A stretch of 64,000 bases of DNA from Blattamonas nauphoetae (lineage: Eukaryota; Preaxostyla; Oxymonadida), in the NCBI GenBank assembly GCA_033064195.1, contig JARBJD010000253.1:1-64000 (forward strand), given 5' to 3'. The notes under the pieces are model-generated. The model did not search any database and was not told the DNA's origin. It was given only the letters and a program-made list of their open reading frames with translations. Position 1 is the first letter of the stretch; each line of letters opens with the position of its first letter. Made by a program: the position numbers and the translations under genes. Shown piece after piece: positions 55,101 through 64,000 of this stretch.

Positions 55101-56325
55101 TTCGGTTGCAGGCACAGCAAAGAATGAAGCAACAACGGAAATACTATCTTCAACTCCGATCATCAACGATCTTTGTCCAATCGATTGCCAGAATGAGGAA
55201 GCATCGACGAGCTTTCTTGAAAATGAGGTCAGCCGCCATCCAAATCCAGTCGATTGTGAGAATGTGGGAGGCCAGACAAGCGTACATCAAAACAAGAAAT
55301 GGTGTGATCCTCATCCAATCCATTTGGAGGATGAAGATGGCACGGAAGCAGTATCTGACTTTCAAAAACGGAATGGTTCGATTGGGTGCTGTTTGGAAAG
55401 CACTTCTTGTTCGTCGCGTGCTTGTCGGATGGTGGAAAGACTCAGAGTTCGAATCAATCGGACGAAGAATGGAGACAATGTGGGATGTCATGCGAGTCGG
55501 TGAAATTGAGCAGATACAAATGGTGGGACAGGTCAAACAGGCAGTCGCTGTCATCACAGAGAAGAACGAGAAAAAGAAAGAAATCAAACAGGCTCAAGTG
55601 TTGGATTCTTCACACTCGTTCCAGTTCCTCTCGTCGTTCACAACACTTCTCTCTGCATCACCAATGTCTGTGACTGATTGGAGAGTGAATGGAGTCGAGG
55701 TGAGTCGTGTGGAGTGGAGGGGGACATTGAGACTCAATCGGATGCTACGAGAGGAGGTGGGAAGGTGGGAACAGCAGATCGGATGGTCGGTGGAGAACAA
55801 CAAAGGTTCGTCAACTACAACACTTCTTTTTTCTCATTTTTCATTTTCTCTCTTTCATCTGTGTCAACCCATTCTCTCCTCACTCTTCATTTCTCACCAT
55901 TCTCTCTCTCAGTCTCTCACGTCCTCCCACAACCTCCTCCTCTCCCTCTTCTCTGCACTGTCTCCAAACGATATCGCCGCTCACTTCCACCAGCATCATC
56001 AACCGAATTGCGTGTACAAGCCGCCGAACCGCCCAATAAACAATTATTGGAGCGACTTCGAACAGAAAAAGTGTTGAAAGAGGTCGGCGACGAAAGAGAA
56101 AAGAGGAAGAAGAAGAATGAGGGAGAGAGGAAAAGGATTTTCGAGATGATCAGAAAAGATGAGAAAGCAAAGCAGGAAACCTTATTTTCACAATTTGGGT
56201 TTGGGGTGAAGGAGAAGAAGAAAAAGGAGCGGATGTGGAAGATTTTATTTGAAGGAGATGAATGGGGTCGCTTTGAGAAGAAGATGAACCATTATGAAGA
56301 TATTCAGTCTTTATTTCAACCTTGA
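52107..56325 (+). CDS. DENN-domain protein with IQ motifs
   Basis: DENN proteins activate Rab GTPases. Exons: 52107-52292, 52340-55805 and 55913-56325, giving 1,354 residues. The uDENN part spans exon 1-2 (FSDLPFPTNPGI then FCFPSGIRLSTSSNEPLFF). The cDENN has LLFYCLSPANILTTLRGILF, ILFVSSRVGLLGIIPHLF, WPHTFIPILPSTLITVVEAP and TPFIVGIDRSIV. A dDENN-like stretch (VVDLDTNSVELP) and a long Ser/Pro-rich region follow. Residues about 1010-1110 hold four or five IQ-like units (IRLQAQQRMKQQRKYY, IFVQSIARMRKHRRAF, IQIQSIVRMWEARQAY, ILIQSIWRMKMARKQY), calmodulin-type sites. The C-terminus is a charged coiled coil. An earlier in-frame ATG at 52074 is possible. Confidence 0.85.
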
Positions 56326-56430
56326 TTCTCTGTTTTCTTCTTTTCTCACATCACTTCTTTCTTTTCAACCACGTTTTCTTCACCTTTTTAAGAGAGTTCG
56401 TTGGACACTGGACTTTTCTGGGCCGGATCA

Positions 56431-59389
56431 ATGATTCCCCCACTTCTCTTCTTCATTTTGATAAGTCACTCCGTTTTTTGTCTCCGGACAATTGTTGAAG
56501 CACAGACTGATGCTCAACAAAAGATAGTTGCGACATTTAGCTTCAGAACAGGTCTCCATTTTTTCTCAGCGGTTATCTATCCGTTATTTCGCTTTTACAG
56601 GCGGTGAAGCTCGTTTTAACTACACATATCCGTTTTTTCTTTTCTTTTTTTATATTTTCGGTTGCATTGCGTCCATCTTTACCTCCATCAGAACAACATC
56701 ACCAACATTCCTGTTTCTTATGCCAACAGCGGTCCATACATCATTCCGCTCCTCTCTAGATAAAGAACCAGGACTTTGTTTCACCATTGTTTCCGCTTAT
56801 GATGTATGTCTTTTATTCTTGACCAGTTTCCACGTTCTTCAATCTTGAAACCACACTTTTTTCACTTCTCCTTCTTTCACTTTGTTTCCATCTCCGTATT
56901 CTTTTCAGTCGCATCGTCTTTGTTCTTCGGCCATGCTAGAAAGCAGCGGATCTGCAGCGCTCGTCTCGAAGACATGGGGAAAACAGAACGTTGTTCTCAT
57001 CGATTGTTTCAAGCCTAATACCACTTTCAAAGCGAATATTGCTTTTGTTAATCCCAATGAAAATCATTTACCTCTCTCGGGTATATCCACTTTCTTTTAT
57101 TATCCATACCATTCCATGACTTCTCCATCATCCACAGAAATCCCCCTTCCCATCTCATTCATCGTTTTTGCGGTCATTTGGACAATTGCATTAGTGGCTT
57201 CCATAGTTGTCACGACTGTTATTTCATCACTCAATCGTTCCATTACCCTCCATCTCTTTTTCATTCTCTCGGCCATCCTCTGCCTCCTCTCGACAGTCAC
57301 AGCCATTATTCTCTATCATCTTCCGAGCTATCTTGAGAATCGTCTTTCTGTTCCATACATCCTTCTGTTCGTCTTTCCACGCGCCGTTGCGGCTGCGGCA
57401 GTATTCGTCATGTATCTTATTGCCAGTCACGGAACCTCTATTCTTCACCATTCTATATTATATTCCCCGCGGTCCGTGGTTCAAATCCGGCGCCGTATTC
57501 AACGCGTGCAGAAACTCGAAAGGGAACAAGATCGGCAAACCCATCAACAAGAAGCGGAAATACAACCCATCACAAATCCAAATGATATCGACGGAAACGA
57601 TCTATTCCAGCCCACTCTTCGGAGAACTAATTCATCGAGCTCCCTCTCTTCAGACGATTCAACTCCAGACCACCTCCACGAGGAGCCTCCTGTTTCGAAG
57701 AGGATCTGTTCCAATTTTCGGTGCTTAGGAACAATTCTTTCATTTTTAATCCTAATTGGACTCCCGATGATGTCACTTGTCCAAATTGTCCCTCTTTTCG
57801 TCTTCAGAATCCTTTTCGGTGCTCTCATGTTGTATATCACCAACAGAATGACAACATCCAACAAGGAATCTCTCAACAATTTCGGCAACGATTGGCGGAG
57901 GATTATGATGCGGAGACTTCTCGAAGAACCCGCCAGGAACCCAAACGAGCCAAACCCACGACTCGCCGCGATCCTGAACGATCCCACTGTTCCTGTCCCA
58001 TACCGTCCACCTAGAACGCAAAACAGCCGTCAAGCTTTGTACGATTTGTTCTCTTCAGATCGTCAGATGCAGTTCTTTCAAAACCTGCGATGGTTCACCC
58101 TTCTTTTCGTTATCCTGCGATTCGTGGCGCTTATTTTGGAGACCTTCTTTCCGGCAACTCTGGTCAGTGTTGTGGTGATCTTCGACGAATGCTCGATTCT
58201 CGCTGGATGGCTGTTCCTCGCTGCGCTTCTCCTTTCGAAAGGGAAAGGGTCGAAGATTGAGGTCGACATGTGGCATGGGAATGAAGAAACAGAACAACTC
58301 CGAAGAGAGCGAAGGAGAGAAAGGGAAGAACGAAGAAGAGCAAGACGACTCGAAGGGTATCAAGTTGACACCGACGTAAATACCCGAAATATGGAGAACG
58401 GCGATCAACTTTTTGTGATGAACAACAATCTCGCCCAGACACAACCAAACTCAGACAGTGAAAATCAAACCCCATCCCACCCTCGCCGAGACCGACAAAG
58501 AGATACAACTCCAAACAACCTTCATGGCCAGGCAGATGAGTATCCTACGAGAAGGCTCAGAGACAGACCAACCGATGTCGATGCGACACACGTCGATTTG
58601 ACTCATCAGCCAACGCAAAGGCAGCACAGAAGACGTCAACCTGAAAATACGGCCGCAGAAGTTGAGGGACAACAGCGGCGCCGAAAGAAATCGAGACGGT
58701 CAAGGGTCTTTTTTGGGTACGAGCAGAACGGGTTCTATCTGCGGAAGAGGAGAAAGACGAGGGAGCAGGAGGCCAATGGCGAAAGCGAGGTCTGTCTCCA
58801 GCGCCTATTCTGGCACCAATCGATTCATGTCTCAATCTCGTTCATTTCTCTCCTTCTCTCATCATTTTCAACCTCTCATTTCTCCTCTTTAGTCAACCGG
58901 CCTCAACTCTCTCTCCCTCCACGACGAAGCACTCGAAGCAGCTGTTCAATATGAAGTCTCTCGCCAACATCAAAACCACACCCACGAAACACGCCGTGCT
59001 GAGCGACTTGTCCGCATTCGTCAGCTTCGACAGCAGCGACTTATGTTTGAGAGGAGATTGCACAGACTGACAGACGAGACACAGATTTCGATGACCAGGG
59101 CGATTGTTGTGGCTCTGAGAAGGTTGGAGAATGAGATGGCGGTGGCGATGGTGTTGGAGGATGAAATCTTAGTGATTGTGGAATCTGAACAGGGCGACGA
59201 GAGGCCTTTGGATGTCAAGAATGTTTGGAGAGAGGAGGGATTTGACTTCATTTTCTTCGCAATTCTTCTCTCATTCTTCCTTCATTCTATCTCGTTCTCT
59301 TTCTCCAGGTCTTGACAACATCAATGCCTCCTTCAATCCTCATCGAATTACCAGACGGGTCGTTTTTGGCAGCATCTGCCTCGCAGTGA
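56431..59389 (+). CDS. Seven-transmembrane protein with lumenal N-terminus and Arg-rich tail
   Basis: Starts MIPPLLFFILISHSVFC, a signal peptide, then a lumenal domain made of small exons (FSFRTGGEARFNYT; NITNIPVSYANS joined by a 28-base intron to DKEPGLCFTIVSAYD). The big exon has seven hydrophobic spans: ISFIVFAVIWTIALVASIVV, LHLFFILSAILCLLSTVTAI, YILLFVFPRAVAAAAVFVMY, then a charged loop, two spans near FLILIGLPMMSLVQIV and VFRILFGALMLY, and WFTLLFVILRFVALILE with LAGWLFLAALLLS. The cytosolic tail is very Arg-rich (RRERRREREERRRARR). Two late introns (58790-58892, 59214-59308) lead to FLAASASQ and TGA at 59387-59389. Signal peptide, lumenal domain and seven spans resemble GPR107/TMEM145-like Golgi proteins, but I see no decisive motif. 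Early splice sites remain uncertain. Confidence 0.6.
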
Positions 59390-59616
59390 TTCATTTTTAT
59401 CATTCTTTTCTTGTTTTTATTTGATGGGTCTTCGTTTTAGTTGTGTATCTGGTTTATAGAAGCATCTTTCGTTCATATTCTCCTCTTATTTTGATTAAGT
59501 ATGCCCAAAACGTTGAACAGCTCAAACACATCGTTTAAAGTGAAACTGTAATAAAAGCGAAAATGAATGAATCAAACAAGGAGGAAGGTTCCGAAGTTAA
59601 TAAAACTAGCGTTGTT
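59390..59616. other. Short convergent intergenic region
   Basis: 227 bases between two convergent stops; AT-rich, nothing else seen. Confidence 0.5.
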
Positions 59617-61191
59617 CTACTGTGCAGTCAAAGGACGAAGGGTTTCCTCAACTGGCGGCGAGCACGCTGTTAATGTGACGGGGGAGAAGGGATTCGAATA
59701 AAAAGAGTACTGGTTGGGCGATTGGGACGAAGATTGGGTTGGTGGCGACGATGCGAACGAAGAATTGACACTGCGGTAATAAGGAGACTCAGTAGGACTG
59801 ATTTGTCCATTGAGACGAGTGAAAAGAGTCGGGGCATTGCGAGGAGACTGACTGGATGAGCCGAACCCTTGCGGCGGAGGAGGGAGATTGCCGAGAGTGG
59901 AGATGATCGGCTTATTTGGTTTGATTGGCGGGATATATTCTTCTTCTTTCCGGTTCCTTTTTGCAAATCGCTCCTTCTTGGATCGGACGTCTGTCTCGTA
60001 TTTGAGGAGAGACAGGAGTCGTTGGATGACCGGATGGGCCAGTCCGAACATTTCGTCTCCCTTCACACACATTGCTGGTTGTGGGGTGTGTGGATTCAGA
60101 CGAGCGTGAATTTGACTGCGAATGCTCTCCCACGCCCCGCGTGTGGACAAATTTTGGGATGTGAGACCAGACCCATCCAAAGCAGTGACAATGAAAAGGG
60201 GCGTTCCGTCGACTGTTTCTGCGATCTCGTTTTGATATTCGGCTGTCTCCACGCCTTTCTTTGATGATTTAAAGGTTTTAATGGAAGTGAACCCCAATGG
60301 GTAACAAATACCATTGATGCAGAACTCTGGTCTTCCTTGGAGGACTACGCCGGGCTTGAGCACCTTCAGAGTGGATGAGAGGATAATGGGAAAGAAGACG
60401 TCCGAGGACGGTTTCTTGATGTTGTCTGGAGTGGCTGTAGCGATGGTTTCGTCGTTTCCAGCCATTTGCATCACTAGCACTCGAGATGTTAACGAGGTAT
60501 GAGGGAGAGAGATATGATTTGTGGCATGGCAATCCCATATCCATTTTAGAAATGCCAGACCACTTCGCTCGATGTCATTTGGTGTCATATTACATATGAA
60601 TGATATAGCATCGTTGGAAAGCGCTGGAATGGGCATTCTCTCAGCTTCTGCCAGGTATTCAGTCATAATGTAACGTGTTAGCTCGAGTGGCTGTGATTGA
60701 TATTTGATGAGCTTAGTCGGGGCAACTACAAATTCAAGCATTTCGCGAATCTGAGATCAGTTCAATAGAAGAGGATTAAAGTATGTTGAGAGAGAAAATA
60801 GGTATACTTCCGGGATGCAGAGTCCAAACAAGAGGGGACCCACAAAAGGGCCAATTCGTTGACAGACATGCTTCAATTTGTTTGTCTCGGGGAGTTTGTC
60901 ACAGAGTGTGTTGTTCATTCGTCTCCAAGCGTTTCCAATCGATCGATCGGTGATGGTGATCCCACCAAACTCATCTGTTGTGATTTGGAATTCGATCTCA
61001 TTCGACGAAGTGCAGATGATAGACTGGATATATGTAGCTATTCTTCGAGTAGGTGAAAGTGATGGGATCGAAAGAGTGCAATTATAACCAGAAAGGAAAA
61101 TAAAAGTTTCGGTTTCTAGAAGGGGAATTCTAGAGGGTGAGGGAGCTGGAACAGTGATTTGTCGGAAAAGACCAACAAGAACAGGTGGCAT
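59617..61191 (-). CDS. FYR (FY-rich) domain-like protein
   Basis: Exons 61191-60808 and 60750-59617, joined across a 57-base intron so that FGLCIPEIREMLEFVVAPT is continuous; 505 residues. Two related halves are visible. The first has FIFLSGYNCTLSIPSLSP, RRIATYIQSIICTSSNEIEF and GNAWRRMNN, then GPFVGPLLFGLCIPEV. The second has CINGICYPLGFTSIKTFKSS, EYQNEIAETVDGTPLFIVTA and STRGAWESI, then GDEMFGLAHPVIQRLL. [YF]P.GF..I+.F.S followed by Y..EI and F.VTA, plus a later FGL..P.V, is the FYRN/FYRC pattern of chromatin proteins such as trithorax or TBRG1. The C-terminus is Ser/Pro-rich and disordered. A chromatin role is inference; similarity is modest. Confidence 0.5.
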
Positions 61192-61411
61192 TGATGGGAA
61201 ATAAAACCCTACAGTACAGTTAACTGAAGAATAATTGAGGGATGGTTGGTCAAAAGTGTATTAAGGGCATTTCACAAATTGAATATCACAAAACCTAAGA
61301 CATTCCTGAAGGATATGATTTAATTAAATTCCAATAAACGTGTCTGGGACAGAATGAATGCCAGACAAAAAAATCCTGTGAAGAAAAGTGACGCTCTTCA
61401 TGAAAAAGTAA

Positions 61412-64000
61412 TCAATTCTCAGAATTATCGGATGGTTGTACAATCATAGGAAAATTAGAAGGTAATTCCAATGGTATTGTCTGATTTTGTTCGACTTGAA
61501 CCTTAGCTACATCAAGATGGAGTTCATCGTCCTTTTCGATCTGTTTCTCCATCCTGCTCACCGCATCCTTCACTCCTTTCCGGTGAATCCGCTTCTCGCC
61601 AGCAGCTTTTCGCATTCCATGCGGAAGAGGAACCGTTTGTCGAGAGATTCGACGTGCGACAACAACAATAAGAACAATAATGATGATGAGGAGGATGGCA
61701 GCGAATGCGAGAATGACCACAGTTCGGGCTGTCCCATCAAAAAGTTGATCTCCCGCCGTCGCCTTCTCCACAGGCTCCTTCTCAGACGACAGTTTGACCA
61801 CAATCGGTTGTATGACAGAGTGGTGGTCGATGGAAGTTGAAAGGGTTGCAGCGGAGAGAAGACCGAGCGAGATGATTTTGCCTTTTCCAGTCAGATCGCC
61901 AGCAGGGACATTGATGGAGGCGATAGAATTTGATTCGAAGTTGGTGAATGGTCCGTATGCAGAAACAGACGTTTTAGTCAACGATTTCGAGATGACAGCC
62001 AGCCACATCCCACACGGCGCAAAGTGAAGTCCTTCGGCGACCACGGCATATTCGTCTCGATCATCGATTTTGTTGATTGAGAATTCTTTCAGAACAGGAG
62101 TGAAGAAAGGCGCACGAATCGTCCGCGTGAGGACCAGTGTCACGTCGGAGGTGGAGCTGACCCACGCGTCGGTGTGGTCGGCCCCATCTCCATCTTTCAC
62201 ACTCGAAATCGACAATTTCCCTCCACTTGAAACTTGGATGTTCTTTCGGAAGGCGGGAAAGAGGTCATAGTGTGGGTTGTTTCCTTTGAATACGCAGTCT
62301 GTTATCGCCGTCTTCCCTCCTCGAATAACCAATGCACCGTCTTGAAATAGCTTGAACTCGACATTGATCATTTTGGTGATGGAGTTTTCAAGAGCGACAG
62401 CAGACGACCCCCACGTACATTGCACTGGTTGATCATCCGTGCAGAGAACACCGAGAAAGGAGGAGTATGTGATGGAAGTCTCGCAGTTGGTGAGGAAGAG
62501 CAAGGTGCCCATGAAGGGGCGTGTTTGATAAGTCGTGTTGGTGAAATACATTCCTTTGATTTGAAGCTTCATTTTGGTGTCGCTTCCTGTTTTGTCAGAT
62601 TTTACAGAAATGCACGAGTCGGACACAATGGAAGAGTCGATAGAACAGTTTGCGAGATTAACTGTTGTGTTGTAATCACTGTTCGATTTGAGAGAGAGAA
62701 GATGAGAGTTCTTGAGAGTGAGGTCGACGAAGGAGAGGTTTGTTAAAGTATGGGAGGGATTTGAGGAGAGAGGGTCGGTTAATTGGATGACGGGGCTGCT
62801 CCCTGTAAAAACAACATTAGTTGTAGTGAAAGAGGTAATGTTAACGGTGCATTCTGTCGTTGTCAGGAATGCGATGTTTGTGGTTCGTTCACTGTATTCT
62901 TCCGATGACTCCAGTGAACAACGAGATAGTGTCAGTGATCCATGAGAGGAGAGGCAGAATGACGACGTGAACGTCACACTTCCAATCTTGAACTGGATCT
63001 CAGAGAATTCCGAACTCTCTGTCGTCGTCAGCAGAGATCCATCAGGAGTCGCTGTGTTGCTTTGCGAAAAAATCACAACTCCCTGCTTCCCATCGCTCGA
63101 GTCCAGCGGCTTCATTTTGATTCGTCGGAACGTCGTTGGAGTGCTGCACGTCGTGCTTTCCACAAGAATTGTGATTCCTTTCTCGAACTCACCTTCTTTC
63201 ACAGAATCCAACGTCGGACATGGAATTTCCGCTGTTCCACAGCTCAAGATCGATTGTCCTTTTGATGATGAAACGTGAACTGTTGAGAGATACTTGAGAG
63301 AGAGAAATGATATCAAGTCGAGAATGGAGGTGTCATCGAGTGTCTTTGCACCACAAAGAGCATTCACTTGGTCGAATGAGTCCGATTTCCAGTCGAATCC
63401 GAAGATCGATTTGAAAGGAAGAGATGCGATCACAGGAGACACAATGAACACATCTCGGCCATGTCCAGCGGAGTTGTTCTTGAACACAACTCCAGACAAC
63501 GACATATTAGCTGATCCCGACGAGACATCAATCAAGATCGCTCCTCCTCGCCCTTTCACAGCATCGGACGAACATGATGTGAACGAGGTGTCCACAACAG
63601 AGAAGTGGGCGGAATTCGAGAGTGTGGCGTCAATCCCAACTCCTCGAGTCGATTTCGGGGAGGTGATGTTCAGAAATGTGCAATTCGACAGTTTCACTTC
63701 ATCCGAGTTCGATACAAGACACGCCAGTCGAGATTTCGGCGTTGATTCGAACACAACATCGCGGAATGACGAATTGGAGGCAACAAGAACAGAGTCGGCA
63801 TTCGTTAGGGTGATCAACGATGAGAAGAGAGAAGACGAGGAGAGGGCAGACAGTACACACGAGGACAGAGTCAGTGTCGATGTCTTCTCAACAATCACAA
63901 GGCCACTGCTCGATCCATCCAAACTCCACGCAACAAGTTTCAACTTCGAAAGCGACATTTTCGAGTTCTGAAGTGCAAACAGACACTCATCCTTTCCTGA
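61412..64000 (-). CDS. Right-handed beta-helix membrane protein, 5' part outside window
   Basis: The frame is open from the window edge (64000) to TGA at 61412-61414, about 862 codons, and continues beyond. Beta-helix features: CLVSNSDEVKLSNCTFLNIT, FTSCSSDAVKGRGGAILID, VVFKNNSAGHGRD and LSRCSLESSEE. Unlike its two neighbours it ends with a membrane helix (TVVILAFAAILLIIIIVLIV) then a basic cytosolic tail (VVARRISRQ, GEKRIHRKGVKDAV), so it is a type I surface protein. Before the membrane is a region with EFSINKIDDRDEYAVVAEG, probably an Ig-like module. Cys and Ser/Thr content matches the family. It could be the anchored member to which secreted paralogues bind, but nothing here proves that. 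Confidence 0.85.
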   Translation of the reverse strand, partial: SGKDECLFALQNSKMSLSKLKLVAWSLDGSSSGLVIVEKTSTLTLSSCVLSALSSSSLFSSLITLTNADSVLVASNSSFRDVVFESTPKSRLACLVSNSDEVKLSNCTFLNITSPKSTRGVGIDATLSNSAHFSVVDTSFTSCSSDAVKGRGGAILIDVSSGSANMSLSGVVFKNNSAGHGRDVFIVSPVIASLPFKSIFGFDWKSDSFDQVNALCGAKTLDDTSILDLISFLSLKYLSTVHVSSSKGQSILSCGTAEIPCPTLDSVKEGEFEKGITILVESTTCSTPTTFRRIKMKPLDSSDGKQGVVIFSQSNTATPDGSLLTTTESSEFSEIQFKIGSVTFTSSFCLSSHGSLTLSRCSLESSEEYSERTTNIAFLTTTECTVNITSFTTTNVVFTGSSPVIQLTDPLSSNPSHTLTNLSFVDLTLKNSHLLSLKSNSDYNTTVNLANCSIDSSIVSDSCISVKSDKTGSDTKMKLQIKGMYFTNTTYQTRPFMGTLLFLTNCETSITYSSFLGVLCTDDQPVQCTWGSSAVALENSITKMINVEFKLFQDGALVIRGGKTAITDCVFKGNNPHYDLFPAFRKNIQVSSGGKLSISSVKDGDGADHTDAWVSSTSDVTLVLTRTIRAPFFTPVLKEFSINKIDDRDEYAVVAEGLHFAPCGMWLAVISKSLTKTSVSAYGPFTNFESNSIASINVPAGDLTGKGKIISLGLLSAATLSTSIDHHSVIQPIVVKLSSEKEPVEKATAGDQLFDGTARTVVILAFAAILLIIIIVLIVVVARRISRQTVPLPHGMRKAAGEKRIHRKGVKDAVSRMEKQIEKDDELHLDVAKVQVEQNQTIPLELPSNFPMIVQPSDNSEN

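Noticed and set aside
35953-64000. Bacterial origin of the Pmp-like repeat proteins
   Set aside because: The repeats resemble Chlamydia Pmp motifs, but composition matches neighbouring genes and there is no autotransporter barrel. Convergent or ancient beta-helix is enough.

Overview
This window looks like nuclear DNA of a small-genome protist with short introns, most plausibly an oxymonad-type metamonad such as Blattamonas. That placement is an inference. What the sequence shows is: GT-AG introns of about 29 to 107 bases; TAA, TAG and TGA all used as stops (standard code); eukaryotic housekeeping genes (importin alpha, CKS, ARL8-like GTPase, PROPPIN, DENN, ABCC transporter, cathepsin B-like protease); very large secreted or membrane right-handed beta-helix proteins with GGA[IL] / CxFxxC repeats; and repeated members of an armadillo-like family.

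Layout. 1-674 is a GATCG-rich minisatellite with a higher-order period. 1.1-2.1 kb is an armadillo-like gene. 2,576-7,693 is bounded by 214-base inverted repeats and a perfect 9-base target duplication. It therefore reads as a Mutator-like element, and its interior holds pieces of host-type genes (armadillo-like, kelch-like) and a tRNA-like repeat, as in a Pack-MULE. 7.7-12 kb is mostly unresolved. 12.0-24.3 kb is a dense housekeeping block: importin alpha on +, then on - cathepsin B-like protease, PROPPIN, nucleoplasmin-like protein, SPRY-like protein, ARL8-like GTPase, a Cys-rich zinc-ribbon protein and CKS. 25-30.4 kb is a rearranged armadillo-family region with a Tc1/mariner-like hairpin element, a second TA-flanked MITE, a 290-base inverted duplication inside a gene, and a run of perfect stem-loops. 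30.7 kb carries an intron-containing elongator tRNA-Met. 31.0-35.7 kb is an ABCC/MRP transporter.

35.9-52.1 kb holds two tandem giant beta-helix genes (about 2,200 and 3,135 codons) that share a nearly identical 1.75-kb 3' block. The first has one in-frame UGA followed by CUA, a known leaky context. 52.1-59.4 kb holds a DENN/IQ protein and a seven-membrane-segment protein on +. 59.6-61.2 kb is an FYR-domain-like protein on -. 61.4 kb to the window edge is a third beta-helix protein with a C-terminal membrane anchor, cut by the window end.

The genes do not form one pathway. Several fit membrane traffic (ARL8-like, DENN, PROPPIN, cathepsin B-like protease, ABCC), which would match a phagotrophic cell, and the beta-helix proteins look like variable surface or secreted adhesins. 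The most unusual items are the Pack-MULE-like element, the CKS gene that appears to need a 4-base and a 1-base exon, the UGA-CUA stop inside a giant surface protein, and the stem-loop array beside the rearranged armadillo gene.
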